From the NCBI RefSeq assembly GCF_000383095.1, contig NZ_AORL01000004.1, positions 103,020-167,019 on the forward strand: DNA of 64,000 nt, in the 5' to 3' direction. Of the stretch, positions 1 to 9,486 are shown in pieces. Each line of letters begins with the position of its first letter. The stretch's first letter is position 1. Under the pieces are notes generated by a model. The model did not search any database. It saw only the letters and a list, made by a program, of their open reading frames with translations, and was not told the DNA's origin. The stretch is from Sphingomonas sp. PR090111-T3T-6A (GTDB lineage Bacteria; Pseudomonadota; Alphaproteobacteria; Sphingomonadales; Sphingomonadaceae). A program made the position numbers and the translations under genes.

Positions 1-1106
1 CGGATGCGGTGATGGTCCTCGACGGTCCAGTGCTTCACCTCGTCCCACGCCGCGTCGAGCGCCTGATCGTCGTAGAGCAGGCCCACCCAGAAGGCCGGCA
101 GCGCGCAGATCCGGTTCCACGGGCCGCCATCGGCACCGCGCATCTCGAGGAAGCTCTTGAGCCGCACCTCGGGGAAGGCGGTGGAGAGATGATCGTTCCA
201 GTCGCCGCGCGTCGGCTTCTCGCCGGGTAGCACGGACAGCTCGCCCCGCATGAAATCGCGGAAGCTGAGCCCGGCGGCGTCTATGTAGCGGCCCTCGCGA
301 TAGGCGAAGTACATCGGCACATCGAGCATGTAGTCGGCATAGCGCTCATAGCCGAAGCCGTCCTCGAACACGAAGGGCAGCATGCCCGTGCGCTGCGGAT
401 CGGTGTCGGTCCAGATGTGCGAGCGGTAGGAGAGGAAACCGTTGGGCTTGCTCTCGGTGAAGGGCGAATTGGCGAACAGCGCGGTGGCGAGCGGCTGGAG
501 GGCCAGCGAGACGCGGAACTTCTTCACCATGTCCGCCTCGCTCGCATAATCGAGGTTGGTCTGGATGGTGCAGGTGCGCAGCATCATGTCGAGGCCGAGC
601 GAGCCCACGCGCGGCATGTGCCGCAGCATGATCGCATAGCGCCCCTTGGGCATGATCGGCAGCTCTTCGCGCGTCTTGTCCGGCCAGAAACCCAGCCCAA
701 GAAAGCCGAGGCCCAGCTTCTCGCCCACTTCCTTCACCTGGCGCAGGTGGCGGCCGGTTTCGGCGCAGGTCTCGTGCAGATTGTCGAGCGGCGCGCCCGA
801 CAGTTCGAACTGGCCGGCGGGTTCGAGGCTGATCGCCCCGTCGCTGCCGGAGAGCGCGATCACCTTGTCGCCCTCGATCACCGGCTCCCAGCCATAGGCG
901 GTGAGTTCGTTCAGCAGGTCGCGGATACCGCCCGGCTCCTCATAGGAGGGGGCGCGGTGATCCGCCGTGCGATAGACGAATTTCTCGTGTTCGGTGCCGA
1001 TGCGCCAACGATCCCTGGGCTTTTCGCCCTTCTGGAAGATGGCGAGCAGGTCGTCGCGCGACTCGATGATCGGGTCGGCTTCGGCGGTGGCGGTGCGGGT
1101 CGACAT
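1..1106 (-). CDS. gshA: Glutamate-cysteine ligase, plant/alphaproteobacterial type (3' end beyond window)
   Basis: First enzyme of glutathione synthesis, joining L-glutamate and L-cysteine with ATP in the cytoplasm. The frame opens at an ATG at 1106 ([12 protein letters not shown]) and runs off the left edge, leaving about 368 codons of a protein usually near 450 residues. Family segments seen in order are [10 protein letters not shown], the [17 protein letters not shown] strand-loop, [13 protein letters not shown] and [14 protein letters not shown], all typical of the plant-like GCL rather than the E. coli GshA fold. It lies 43 nt downstream of rsmE on the same strand, so the two are probably co-transcribed. 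The identity is firm; only the C-terminus is missing. Confidence 0.93.
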   Translation of the reverse strand, partial: MSTRTATAEADPIIESRDDLLAIFQKGEKPRDRWRIGTEHEKFVYRTADHRAPSYEEPGGIRDLLNELTAYGWEPVIEGDKVIALSGSDGAISLEPAGQFELSGAPLDNLHETCAETGRHLRQVKEVGEKLGLGFLGLGFWPDKTREELPIMPKGRYAIMLRHMPRVGSLGLDMMLRTCTIQTNLDYASEADMVKKFRVSLALQPLATALFANSPFTESKPNGFLSYRSHIWTDTDPQRTGMLPFVFEDGFGYERYADYMLDVPMYFAYREGRYIDAAGLSFRDFMRGELSVLPGEKPTRGDWNDHLSTAFPEVRLKSFLEMRGADGGPWNRICALPAFWVGLLYDDQALDAAWDEVKHWTVEDHHRI

Positions 1107-1149
1107 GCCTTGCGCCCTAGCGTTTACCGATCGGTATGGAAAGAGGCGG

Positions 1150-1884
1150 TCAACGCCAGTCGCCTGCGTGGCCCATCCAGAGCGAGACAGCCGCCAGCGC
1201 CGCCGTCTCCGCGCGCAGGATGCGGGGGCCGAGCGAGATGCCGCGCGCTTGGCGGAGCGCGCGGATCGCCTCGCGCTCGGCCGGGTCGAAGCCGCCTTCG
1301 GGGCCGATCAGGATCGCGGCGGGGCCGGGCTCGGGCCGGAAGGGGTCACCACCGGTCTCGTCCGCGAACCAGAGCGTGCGGTCGGCGGGCCAGTCCTTGA
1401 GGAGTTGCGTCAGCTTCACCGGCTCGTCGAGCGCGGGAAGCGCGGTGCGGCCACATTGCTCGGCGGCCTCGATCATATGGGCGCGCAGGCGCTCGAGGTT
1501 GAGCTTGTCGACCACGCTGCGCCGGGTGAGCACGGGGAGGAAGCGGCCGACGCCCAGTTCGCACGCCTTCTCGGCCATCCAGTCGACCCGCTGGCGCTTG
1601 ATCGGCGCGGCGATCAGCCAGAGATCGGGCACCGGCTCGCGTTCGGCGAGGTGACGGACCATGCGCAGCCGCGCATCGCGCTTGCCGGCGGAGGAGACTT
1701 CGGCGGCCCACTCCCCCGTGCGATCGTCGAAGCAGCGTACCGCGTCGCCCGCCTTCAGCCGCATGACGTTGAGGAGATAATTGGCCTGCGCGCTGTCGAG
1801 TACGACCTCCGTGCCCTCGGAGAGCGGGACATCGACGAACAGGCGGGGCGCGCTCTCAGGCGGCCAGGCGGGTGTGGCGGGCAT
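1150..1884 (-). CDS. rsmE: 16S rRNA (uracil(1498)-N(3))-methyltransferase
   Basis: SAM-dependent SPOUT-class enzyme that methylates U1498 in the 30S decoding centre. The 244-residue product matches the usual family length. The N-terminal PUA-like part ([24 protein letters not shown]) is followed by the trefoil-knot catalytic half with LIGPEGGF and [12 protein letters not shown], the SAM-binding signature of Rsm[20 protein letters not shown] marks the domain junction. It is the first gene of a minus-strand pair with gshA (43-nt gap), an arrangement I believe is common in sphingomonads. Confidence 0.95.
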   Translation of the reverse strand: MPATPAWPPESAPRLFVDVPLSEGTEVVLDSAQANYLLNVMRLKAGDAVRCFDDRTGEWAAEVSSAGKRDARLRMVRHLAEREPVPDLWLIAAPIKRQRVDWMAEKACELGVGRFLPVLTRRSVVDKLNLERLRAHMIEAAEQCGRTALPALDEPVKLTQLLKDWPADRTLWFADETGGDPFRPEPGPAAILIGPEGGFDPAEREAIRALRQARGISLGPRILRAETAALAAVSLWMGHAGDWR

Positions 1885-2055
1885 GGGACGGGCTTAGGCG
1901 GTCAACAGCATACTGTCCAAGGGGGAGGGGCTATGGGTGGTTTGCGGGCGGCCTGCTGATGGGCTCGCACCGGCGAGGCGGACATGCAGTCGCCCGCCGC
2001 TTCCGCTTTCGATGCCACGAAGCGGATGGCGGAAAGCGACCGTCCAGCCCTGAAA

Positions 2056-2349
2056 TCAATCGAGGTTGTGATGAGCCATTCGCCGTATCTGCGATATCAC
2101 GCAATAATCAGGCTGTGATACGTTGCGCAGGCATTTCCTCGCATAGGCCCGCGTGTCCGCCGGAGTTTTCGCGTTCTGCCTCAAAAACTCCGCACCGCGA
2201 GTGGCCTTCTCCAAATAGATTTTCTGCTCGGTCGGAGTGGGACCCCCCAGAGCGGAAACTCCATATGCGGTCGAAGTTATGACCGCCTGCGCAGACCCCG
2301 CGGCCGGGATGGCGATGGCAGCGATAACACCCAGCAAGACTCGGCGCAT
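2056..2349 (-). CDS. Small secreted hypothetical protein
   Basis: A 97-residue product beginning MRRVLLGVIAAIAIPAAGSA, a clear Sec signal peptide with likely cleavage after AGSA near residue 19. An in-frame ATG at 2409 would add 20 residues that destroy this signal, so 2349 is preferred. The mature part is short, charged and contains two cysteines (ARKCLRNVSQPDYC) that could form a disulfide in the periplasm. I do not recognise the family. It stands alone between rsmE and a plus-strand hypothetical gene. Confidence 0.6.
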   Translation of the reverse strand: MRRVLLGVIAAIAIPAAGSAQAVITSTAYGVSALGGPTPTEQKIYLEKATRGAEFLRQNAKTPADTRAYARKCLRNVSQPDYCVISQIRRMAHHNLD

Positions 2350-2668
2350 GATCCATATCCTTCCACGTCTCACTCGATAATGAGATAATGCGCCGAACAG
2401 GGGCATCAAGCACTACGCAAGCGAAGCCGCCATTATGGAGGCATCTGCGCTGGCCCCCGACCACGCGTCCCTGTCGGTGTTCGAGGTTATGAAGAGCGAT
2501 TTCCTCTTCATTCGTGTCAGCGTCGATCCTCCGGATGAGCTTCGCGAGCCGGTGGCGGCGGTCGCTCGCCCGCGCTAGTCGGTGGTTTCAAGGGCAGTGT
2601 GATCGACCTGCGCTTGAGGCTTTGGTGCACTTGTACCATGGGCGATCGGTACGTAAAATTGAGCTGCG
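2350..2668. other. Intergenic region, no gene seen
   Basis: About 319 bases between two divergently oriented hypothetical genes. It should hold both promoters. I see no convincing open frame and no strong palindrome; short frames here are shadows or lack start signals. Confidence 0.5.
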
Positions 2669-3448
2669 ATGGACTGTGTCGGGGGATTGGCGGTGCTCGC
2701 TTTCCAGCGTTTGTGGGTGCGTGGCGCGTTAGGCCTGTCGGCGGTCATGCTCACCGGTTTCGGCGCGGGATGGGCTTTAGCCCAGATGGGCTCGCAGACG
2801 GAGATGGATACGGGGAGCCGCATCGCGCGCCCGGTGCCGGCGGTCATACCGCACCATATCAAGCCCACGGACGACGATTCCCGGCTGGTTACAAGTGCGT
2901 TCGGCGTGTGTGTCGTCCGGGCTCATCGCGCGATGGTCGAGCGCGTGTTGGCGCTGCCGAGATTTGGCAAAGGTACATGGCATGCGTTTGCCGTACTGGC
3001 GGACGAGAAATGCTTGAACAGCGGCACGTTGGCGATGCCGACGGATTTGCTGCGAGGCAGTCTGTACGCTGCGCTGTATGCGATCGACTTTCGCGTTGCT
3101 CCTTCCGTGCAGATCACCGAGCCGCTGGATTATAAACCCGACGTAGCGGGTGCTGAGCCAGCGGCTGCACAGAGTTATCTCGCGTTGCATGACTTCGGGG
3201 ATTGCGTGGTACGCGCCGACACTGCGACGACCCGCGCGCTCGTCCTGTCGCCGGTGGGGAGTGCGGCGGAGGGCGAGAATTTCGCGAGGCTGGCATCGCG
3301 TTTCAGTGGCTGCATCGTCCAGGGGCAGACGATCACCTTCAGCAAGTCGGTGCTGTCGGCCGTGCTTGCCGAGACGCTTTACCGCTCGACCAAGGCCGCC
3401 GTTGCCGCGTCCACGACAGTAGCGCCCCCGGCGATCCCGGTTAGGTGA
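2669..3448 (+). CDS. Membrane-anchored/secreted hypothetical protein with an internal duplication
   Basis: A 259-residue protein with an N-terminal hydrophobic stretch (ALGLSAVMLTGFGAGWALAQ, about residues 20-40) acting as a signal peptide or anchor. The remainder holds two copies of one unit: FGVCVVRAHRAMVERVL...ADEKCLNSG...LRGSLYAALY and FGDCVVRADTATTRALV...FSGCIVQGQ...VLSAVLAETLY. Each copy keeps two cysteines about 40 residues apart, suggesting one disulfide per domain in the periplasm. No enzyme motif is visible and I cannot name the family. The start is uncertain; a downstream ATG at the MLTGFG position would still leave a signal peptide. Confidence 0.6.
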   Translation: MDCVGGLAVLAFQRLWVRGALGLSAVMLTGFGAGWALAQMGSQTEMDTGSRIARPVPAVIPHHIKPTDDDSRLVTSAFGVCVVRAHRAMVERVLALPRFGKGTWHAFAVLADEKCLNSGTLAMPTDLLRGSLYAALYAIDFRVAPSVQITEPLDYKPDVAGAEPAAAQSYLALHDFGDCVVRADTATTRALVLSPVGSAAEGENFARLASRFSGCIVQGQTITFSKSVLSAVLAETLYRSTKAAVAASTTVAPPAIPVR

Positions 3449-3479
3449 CGGGCGCGGGACGGTACGCTAGGGAGCGGCG

Positions 3480-4403
3480 GTGATCAGCGAACCCCTCTCC
3501 GTCCCCGATACCGAAACCCGCGGCTTGCTCGCGCTGCTGCCGGCGGCGGCGCGGCCTTATGCGATGCTGGCGCGCTTCGATCGGCCGATCGGGGCCTGGC
3601 TGCTGTTCTGGCCGGGCGCTTGGGCCATCGCGCTCGCGGGCGGCGCGAGTGTCCGGACGGTGTGGCTGATGCTGCTGTTCGGCATCGGCGCGATCGCGAT
3701 GCGGGGTGCGGGGTGCGTCTATAACGATATCGTCGACCGCGACCTCGACGCCCGTGTCGCCCGCACGCGCGGGCGGCCGCTGCCGAGCGGGCAGGTGACG
3801 CTCAAGGGTGCGTGGGCCTTCCTGATCTCCCTCTGCCTCGTCGGCCTTGCGGTGCTGCTGGCGCTGAACTGGCCGGCGCGGGGCATCGCGGTGGCGAGCC
3901 TTGCGCTGGTCGCCTGCTATCCCTTCATGAAGCGCATCACCTGGTGGCCGCAGGCGTGGCTGGGGCTGGTCTTCTCCTGGGCGGCGCTGGTCGGTTGGGT
4001 GGCGGTGACGGGCGGGCTCTCCGCGCCGGGGCTGCTGCTCTATGCGGGCGGCATTCCGTGGGTGGTGGGATATGACACCATCTACGCGCTTCAGGACATC
4101 GAGGACGATGTGCTGGCCGGCGTCAAATCATCGGCGCGGGCGATGGGCGCGCATGTCCGGCCGGGCGTGTCGGCGCTCTATGCCGCGGCGGTGGCGCTGT
4201 GGGGCGCGGCGCTGTGGAGCGTTCGGCCCGATCCGCTGGTGCTGGGGTCGCTGATCCCGGCGGCACTCCATCTCGGCTGGCAGGTGGCGACGCTCGATCC
4301 GGCCTCGGCAACAGGCTCGCTCGCCCGCTTCCGCGCCAACCGGACGACCGGCTTCCTCATTTTCGCGGCCGCTCTGGTGGTCGGAAGCGCGACGCGCCTT
4401 TGA
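3480..4403 (+). CDS. ubiA: 4-hydroxybenzoate octaprenyltransferase
   Basis: Integral membrane prenyltransferase that attaches the polyprenyl chain to 4-hydroxybenzoate in ubiquinone synthesis. The 307-residue product has about eight or nine hydrophobic helices and both Asp-rich motifs: YNDIVDRDLDARVARTRGRP (NDxxDxxxD, prenyl diphosphate/Mg binding) and YALQDIEDDVLAGVKSSA. FDRPIGAWLLFWPGAWA near the N-terminus is also typical of UbiA. The start is GTG at 3480 behind a GGGAGCGG ribosome site. ubiG, acting later in the same pathway, lies at 9487 but is not in this operon. Confidence 0.95.
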   Translation: MISEPLSVPDTETRGLLALLPAAARPYAMLARFDRPIGAWLLFWPGAWAIALAGGASVRTVWLMLLFGIGAIAMRGAGCVYNDIVDRDLDARVARTRGRPLPSGQVTLKGAWAFLISLCLVGLAVLLALNWPARGIAVASLALVACYPFMKRITWWPQAWLGLVFSWAALVGWVAVTGGLSAPGLLLYAGGIPWVVGYDTIYALQDIEDDVLAGVKSSARAMGAHVRPGVSALYAAAVALWGAALWSVRPDPLVLGSLIPAALHLGWQVATLDPASATGSLARFRANRTTGFLIFAAALVVGSATRL

Positions 4404-4439
4404 CGCCCGCCCTTTGACGGACGCGCTCCGGCTACCTAA

Positions 4440-5795
4440 GTGCCGGACATGCTCACCGTCCCCGAAGCCCAGTCCCGCGTCCACGATCTCGTAGCCTCCG
4501 CCAAGCGGGCCGGCGCGGATGCGGCGGACGCCCTCTATGTCTGCAACGAATCGACCGCCGTCTCGGTGCGTCTGGGCGCGCTGGAGGATGTCGAGCGCTC
4601 GGAGGGCGAGACGATCGGCCTGCGCCTGTTCGTCGGGCGGCGATCGGCCAGCGTCTCCTCGTCGGATCTTTCGACCCACGCGCTCGACACGCTGGTGGAG
4701 CGCGCCGTCGCCATGGCCCGCGAGGCGCCCGAGGACGCCTATGCCGGCCTCGCGCCCGAAGACCGGCTGATGCGCGCGCCGGGCCCGGATGTGGACGGCG
4801 ACGACGGCGCGGACGTCTCGCCGCAATCGCTGCGCGCCCGCGCCGAGGCGGCCGAGGAAGCGGCACGTGCCGTCGCGGGCGTCACCAACAGCGAGGGCGC
4901 CTCGGCCAGCGCCGGCCGCACCATCATCGCGCTCGCCACCAGCCACGGCTTCGCCGGCGGCTATGCGACCAGCGGCCATGGCTGCTCGGCCAGCGTCATC
5001 GCGGGCGAGGGCGCGTCGATGCAGCGTGACTATGCCTATCGCTCGTCCCGTCACCTCGCCGATCTGGAAGGCTCCGAGGCCATCGGCCGCCGCGCCGGCG
5101 AGCGCGCTGTGGCGCGGCTCAATCCGGTGAAGATATCGTCCGGCTCGATGCCGATCCTGTTCGATCCGCGCGTCGGCTCCTCGATGCTCGGGCATCTTGC
5201 GGGCGCGATCACCGGCTCCTCGATCGCGCGGCGGACCAGCTTCCTGCTCGACGCGCTCGATACCGAGGTGTTCGCCAAGGGCATCTCGATCATCGACGAT
5301 CCGCATCGGGTGCGCGGGCTCGGCTCCAAGCCTTTCGACGGCGAGGGGCTTCCGACCGCGCGGCGGGTGTTGATCGACGACGGCGTGCTGACCGGCTGGC
5401 TGCTCGATTCGGCCTCGGCGCGGCAGCTCGGCCTCCAGCCCACCGGCAATGCCCAGCGCGGCATCGGCGGGCCTCCGGGCGCCGGCACCACCAATTTCTA
5501 CATGACGCCGGGCGCTTTTTCCCCGGCCGAGCTGATGGCGGACGTGAAACGCGGCATCTTCGTCACCGAGCTGATCGGTCATGGCGTGAACGGCGTCACA
5601 GGCGATTATTCGCGCGGCGCGGCGGGCTTCCTGATCGAGGACGGGCAGATCGGCCCGGCGGTGGCGGAGATCACCATCGCGGGCAACCTCAAGGACATGT
5701 TCCGCGCCATCATCCCCGCCAGCGACCTCAAGTTCGAGCGCGCCATGGACGTGCCGACGCTGCGCATCGACGGGATGACCGTCGCCGGTGCCTGA
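4440..5795 (+). CDS. pmbA: TldD/PmbA family metallopeptidase
   Basis: PmbA-type subunit of the TldD/TldE (PmbA) protease pair, which in other bacteria matures small peptides such as microcins and degrades antitoxins. The 451-residue length is typical. Family signatures include IGLRLFVGRRSASVSSSDLS, YATSGHGCSASVIAGEG and the C-terminal ELIGHGVNGVTGDYSRGAAG. As expected for the PmbA subunit, the HExxxH zinc motif of TldD is absent; no tldD is visible in this window. Start is GTG at 4440, with ATG at 4449 as an alternative. It overlaps the next gene by 8 nt, indicating one operon. Confidence 0.93.
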   Translation: MPDMLTVPEAQSRVHDLVASAKRAGADAADALYVCNESTAVSVRLGALEDVERSEGETIGLRLFVGRRSASVSSSDLSTHALDTLVERAVAMAREAPEDAYAGLAPEDRLMRAPGPDVDGDDGADVSPQSLRARAEAAEEAARAVAGVTNSEGASASAGRTIIALATSHGFAGGYATSGHGCSASVIAGEGASMQRDYAYRSSRHLADLEGSEAIGRRAGERAVARLNPVKISSGSMPILFDPRVGSSMLGHLAGAITGSSIARRTSFLLDALDTEVFAKGISIIDDPHRVRGLGSKPFDGEGLPTARRVLIDDGVLTGWLLDSASARQLGLQPTGNAQRGIGGPPGAGTTNFYMTPGAFSPAELMADVKRGIFVTELIGHGVNGVTGDYSRGAAGFLIEDGQIGPAVAEITIAGNLKDMFRAIIPASDLKFERAMDVPTLRIDGMTVAGA

Positions 5796-6579
5796 CGCGG
5801 CGCCTCTCGCGCGGGTGGCGGAGGCCGCCGCCGAGGCGGGGGCGCTGGCGCTCGCCTGCGCGGACAAGCGCGTCAAGCGGTGGGAGAAGGCCGGCGGCGA
5901 GCCAGTGTGCCAGGTCGATCTCGATGTCGACCGTTTGCTGAAGCTGCGGCTGGCGGAGATCGATCCGCAAGCCGGCTGGCTTTCCGAAGAGAGTGTCGAC
6001 GACAAGGCGCGGCTGGCGGCAGAGCGCGTGTGGGTGGTCGATCCCATCGACGGCACGCGCGACTATCTGCGCGGCCGGCCCGGCTGGGCGGTATCGGTGG
6101 CGCTGGTCGAGCAGGGCCGGCCGGTGCTGGCCGTGCTGGAGGCTCCGGCGCGGGGCGAGCGCTGGACGGCGATCGCGGGCGAAGGCGCATACCGGAACGG
6201 CGAGGCGATTCGCGTGATGCCGCGCGACAGGCTGTCCGGCGCGCGCGTGCCGGCCGACCAGTTGCCGCGCCGGGACAGCGATCTGGTGCCCGTCCACAAG
6301 CCCAACTCGATCGCGCTGCGCATGGCGCTGGTGGCGGCGGGCGAGGCCGATCTGGTCGCGACGATGCGCTGGGGGCATGAGTGGGACATCGCCGCCGCCG
6401 CGCTGATCGCGGCCGAGGCAGGCGCGCGGGTGAGCGATGCGCTGGGCGCGCCGCTCGCCTTCAACACGCCCGATGCCGAGGCCTTCGGCATATTGGTGAC
6501 GGCGCCGGGCATCCATGCTGCGGCGGTGGAGCGGCTGGCCGGCTACGCCGCGATCGCCGAGCGTCTGGCGGCGCGGTAG
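5788..6579 (+). CDS. cysQ: 3'(2'),5'-bisphosphate nucleotidase / inositol monophosphatase family
   Basis: Li-sensitive Mg-dependent phosphatase that removes 3'-phosphate from PAP(S), a by-product of sulfate assimilation. The 263-residue product carries the three superfamily metal-site motifs in order: GWLSEES, WVVDPIDGTRDYL (DPxDGT) and WGHEWDIAAAALIAAEAGA. PVCQVDLDVD replaces the common T-x-AD segment. The 8-nt overlap with pmbA suggests translational coupling. Generic inositol monophosphatase activity is the alternative; the family is certain, substrate less so. Confidence 0.85.
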   Translation: MPDAAPLARVAEAAAEAGALALACADKRVKRWEKAGGEPVCQVDLDVDRLLKLRLAEIDPQAGWLSEESVDDKARLAAERVWVVDPIDGTRDYLRGRPGWAVSVALVEQGRPVLAVLEAPARGERWTAIAGEGAYRNGEAIRVMPRDRLSGARVPADQLPRRDSDLVPVHKPNSIALRMALVAAGEADLVATMRWGHEWDIAAAALIAAEAGARVSDALGAPLAFNTPDAEAFGILVTAPGIHAAAVERLAGYAAIAERLAAR

Positions 6580-6644
6580 GATTTTTGGAAACACCGCTCA
6601 AATCCGAACAGCTCGTTAAGATTTGAGGGGTTAGGGCGGTCTCC

Positions 6645-6974
6645 ATGACCGTTCAGGGCCCGATCAGTCGCACGCTGTTCCAGTCGGATGCGTTGGAGAA
6701 ACTCCTCGGCGATGCGGGGGCGCGAGACCCGGTGACGCTGGCGGCGCAGCTTCGCGCGGCGATCGAAGCGCAGGCGGGTTATGAGCGGCAGCGGATGCTG
6801 GCCCAGGCGCGCGAAGCCTATCGCGAGGGCTTCCTTTCGGGTCGCACCGTGCCGCGTGTCGTGCCCTTCAGCATGAGCCTGTGGCGCGCTTCGCGGTCCT
6901 TCAACCAGCTCCGCGCGCGCGAGCAGCCGATGGACGAGACGGCGTCGCGCTACGCCAAATACCAGGAATTCTGA
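6645..6974 (+). CDS. Hypothetical protein
   Basis: A 109-residue soluble protein, largely helical and rich in Ala, Arg and Glu (LAAQLRAAIEAQAGYERQRM), with no signal peptide or membrane segment. The AT-rich stretch upstream and a terminal YAKYQEF give a well-defined short gene. It ends 16 nt before the convergent nitronate monooxygenase gene. I do not recognise a domain and infer no function. Confidence 0.6.
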   Translation: MTVQGPISRTLFQSDALEKLLGDAGARDPVTLAAQLRAAIEAQAGYERQRMLAQAREAYREGFLSGRTVPRVVPFSMSLWRASRSFNQLRAREQPMDETASRYAKYQEF

Positions 6975-6990
6975 CCGCCGGGGTCCGCCG

Positions 6991-8046
6991 TCAGATCGAG
7001 CGGCGCTCCAGCGCGTGGGCGCCCTCGTCGATCAGGCTCTGGAGGATGTCGGCGAGCGGCTCCTCCTTCGTCACCATGCCGACCGACTGGCCGGCCATCA
7101 CCGAGCCATGCTCGACATCGCCCTCGATCACCGCGCGGCGGAGCGCGCCCGCCCAATAATGCTCGATCTGGAGCTGGGCCTCCATCATCTCGACCTTGCC
7201 CTCGTCGAGGAGCTGGGCGACCTCGCGCTGCTTGGCGGTGAACAGTTCGCCGCCGGCATTCTTGAGCGCGCGCACCGGGATCACCGGCAGGCGGGGATCG
7301 ATCTGCACCGAGGCCACCGCATCGCGGGCCGAGGCGCGGATGAAGGCCTTCTTGAAGTTCGGGTGCGCGATGCTCTCAGTCGCGCACACGAAGCGCGTGC
7401 CGAGCTGCACGCCGGCCGCACCCATCTCCAGATAGCCCGCCATCGCCTCGCCGCGGCCGATGCCGCCCGCCACGAACACGGGCACCTGCGCCGCCACCTC
7501 CGGCAGGATCTCCTGCGCCAGCACGCTGGTCGAGACCGGGCCGATATGGCCGCCAGCCTCCATGCCCTCGACGACGATCGCGTCCACGCCCGAGCGGATC
7601 AGCTTCTTGGCGAGCGCCAGCGCCGGAGCGAAGCAGATCAGCTTCGCGCCCGACTGCTTGATCCGATCGATCGAGCCCGCCGGCGGCAGGCCGCCCGCCA
7701 GCACGACATGGCCGACATTGTGCTTCGCGCACACGTCGATCAGCTCGGAGAGCTTGGGGTGCATGGTGATGAGGTTGACGCCGAACGGCTTGTCGGTGAG
7801 CGCCTTGGTCGCGGCGATCTCGGCGTCGAGCAGTTCGGGCGTCATCGCGCCGCAGGCGATCACGCCGAAGCCGCCGGCATTGCTCATCGCGGCGACGAGG
7901 TGGCGTTCGGACACCCACGACATCGCGCCCGCCATGATCGCGACCTTGCTGCCGAGGAACTCGACACCGCGCGCCATCAGGCGGGCGAGGCGGTCATGGC
8001 CGATGCTGTCGGCGGCCGGGCGGGTCAGGGTATCGATGCTGGTCAT
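6991..8046 (-). CDS. Nitronate monooxygenase (2-nitropropane dioxygenase family)
   Basis: FMN-dependent TIM-barrel oxygenase family that oxidises alkyl nitronates such as propionate-3-nitronate. The 351-residue product shows VAIMAGAMSWVSERHLVAAM followed by SNAGGFGVI, the FMN phosphate loop VFVAGGIGRGEAMAGYLEMG and GVQLGTRFV, all hallmarks of the family, plus VVEGMEAGGHIG in the active-site region with the conserved His. The start at 8046 is preferred over 8058 because a GGGGG ribosome site lies 6 nt upstream. It converges on the 6645 gene and stands alone. Confidence 0.88.
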   Translation of the reverse strand: MTSIDTLTRPAADSIGHDRLARLMARGVEFLGSKVAIMAGAMSWVSERHLVAAMSNAGGFGVIACGAMTPELLDAEIAATKALTDKPFGVNLITMHPKLSELIDVCAKHNVGHVVLAGGLPPAGSIDRIKQSGAKLICFAPALALAKKLIRSGVDAIVVEGMEAGGHIGPVSTSVLAQEILPEVAAQVPVFVAGGIGRGEAMAGYLEMGAAGVQLGTRFVCATESIAHPNFKKAFIRASARDAVASVQIDPRLPVIPVRALKNAGGELFTAKQREVAQLLDEGKVEMMEAQLQIEHYWAGALRRAVIEGDVEHGSVMAGQSVGMVTKEEPLADILQSLIDEGAHALERRSI

Positions 8047-8148
8047 GCGCGCCCCCATAGAAGAAACGGGCGTTCAGCCCAAGTCTCTCCGTTCGGCGGG
8101 CCTTTCAAGGCCGCCGCCCCGCTGGAAGACGGGACGGCGACATAGGGT

Positions 8149-9417
8149 TCAGGCCGCGTCTTCGGCGTCCAGACCATAAGCGGTGTGCAGCACGCGCACC
8201 GCGAGTTCGGTATAGTCCTCGTGGATCAGCACCGAGACCTTGATCTCCGACGTGGTGATGGCGAGGATATTGATGCCGCGCTCGGCCAGTGCCCGGAACA
8301 TCGTCGCGGCGACGCCGGCATGGCTGCGCATCCCCACGCCGACCACCGAGATCTTGCAGACCTGCGTGTCGGGGATCAGCTTCTCATAGCCGATCGTCTC
8401 CCGCGCCTTCTCCAGCACGTCGAGCGAGCGGGCCAGCTCGGCGCCGGGCACGGTGAAGGTGACGTCGGTCGATCCGGTGCCGTGCGCGACGTTCTGCACG
8501 ATCATGTCGACGTTGATGCTCGCTTCCGCCAGCGGGTTGAAGATGGTCGCCACCGCGCCGGGGCGATCCGGCACCGCGACGAGCGTGATCTTCGCCTCGT
8601 TGCGGTCATAGGCGATGCCGGTGATGTGCTGCTGTTCCACGTTATTCTCTCCGATCTCGTCCTCGCCCACCACGAAGGTGCCGGGGGTGGGCTCCGCATC
8701 CGGGTCGCCGAAGGAGGAGAGCACCTGGACGCGCACCTTCTCCTTCATGGCGAGGCCCACCGAGCGGGTCTGGAGCACCTTGGCGCCGACCGACGCCAGC
8801 TCCAGCATTTCCTCGTAGGTGATCTTCTCGATCTTGCGCGCCTTGGGTACGATGCGCGGGTCGGTGGTGTAGACGCCGTCGACATCGGTGTAGATGTCGC
8901 AGCGATCCGCCTTCATCGCGGCCGCCACCGCCACCGCCGACGTATCCGATCCGCCGCGGCCGAGCGTGGTGACGCGGCCGTCCTCGGTCTGCCCCTGGAA
9001 GCCGGGGATGACCGCGACCTGGCCGTTGGCGAGGCTGGCGTTGAGCGCCTCGGTATCAATCGTGCCGATGCGGGCCGAGGCGTGCGCATCCGAGGTGCGG
9101 ATCGGCAACTGCCAGCCGAGCCAGCTCCGCGCCGGAACCCCGATCGCCTGCAACGCGATCGCGAGAAGGCCGGACGTCACCTGCTCGCCCGAGGCGACGA
9201 CGACGTCATATTCCTTGGGATCGTAGAGCGGCGAGGCCTCGCGGCAGAAATTGACGAGGCGATCAGTCTCCCCCGACATCGCCGAGACGACGACGGCGAC
9301 CTGATGGCCCTTCGCCCACTCGCGTTTGACCTGCCGCGCCACGTTCCGAATACGCTCGATGCCCGCCATCGACGTGCCACCAAACTTCATCACGATACGT
9401 TCTGCGGGACGGGACAT
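8149..9417 (-). CDS. lysC: Aspartate kinase
   Basis: Phosphorylates L-aspartate, the first step toward lysine, threonine, methionine and diaminopimelate. The frame opens at 9417 with MSRPAERIVMKFGGTSMAG, containing the KFGGTS catalytic motif; the longer upstream frame antisense to ubiG is a shadow. Further motifs are GRGGSDTSAVAVAAAMKAD and CDIYTDVDGVYTTDPR. Two C-terminal ACT domains (around ITLVAVPDRPGAVATIF and ISVVGVGMRSHAGVAATMF) imply lysine/threonine feedback control. The 422-residue size fits. An internal start for a beta subunit is possible but not shown. Confidence 0.95.
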   Translation of the reverse strand: MSRPAERIVMKFGGTSMAGIERIRNVARQVKREWAKGHQVAVVVSAMSGETDRLVNFCREASPLYDPKEYDVVVASGEQVTSGLLAIALQAIGVPARSWLGWQLPIRTSDAHASARIGTIDTEALNASLANGQVAVIPGFQGQTEDGRVTTLGRGGSDTSAVAVAAAMKADRCDIYTDVDGVYTTDPRIVPKARKIEKITYEEMLELASVGAKVLQTRSVGLAMKEKVRVQVLSSFGDPDAEPTPGTFVVGEDEIGENNVEQQHITGIAYDRNEAKITLVAVPDRPGAVATIFNPLAEASINVDMIVQNVAHGTGSTDVTFTVPGAELARSLDVLEKARETIGYEKLIPDTQVCKISVVGVGMRSHAGVAATMFRALAERGINILAITTSEIKVSVLIHEDYTELAVRVLHTAYGLDAEDAA

Positions 9418-9486
9418 GCGGGTGCTCGAATGTTGCGGCAGAAATCGCCTGTGGGAAAGAAAACGCCGCCCTGATAGGGGGAGCCC

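Noticed and set aside
4128..6056. 642-codon minus-strand frame
   Set aside because: Antisense to ubiA, pmbA and cysQ; composition typical of a shadow frame.
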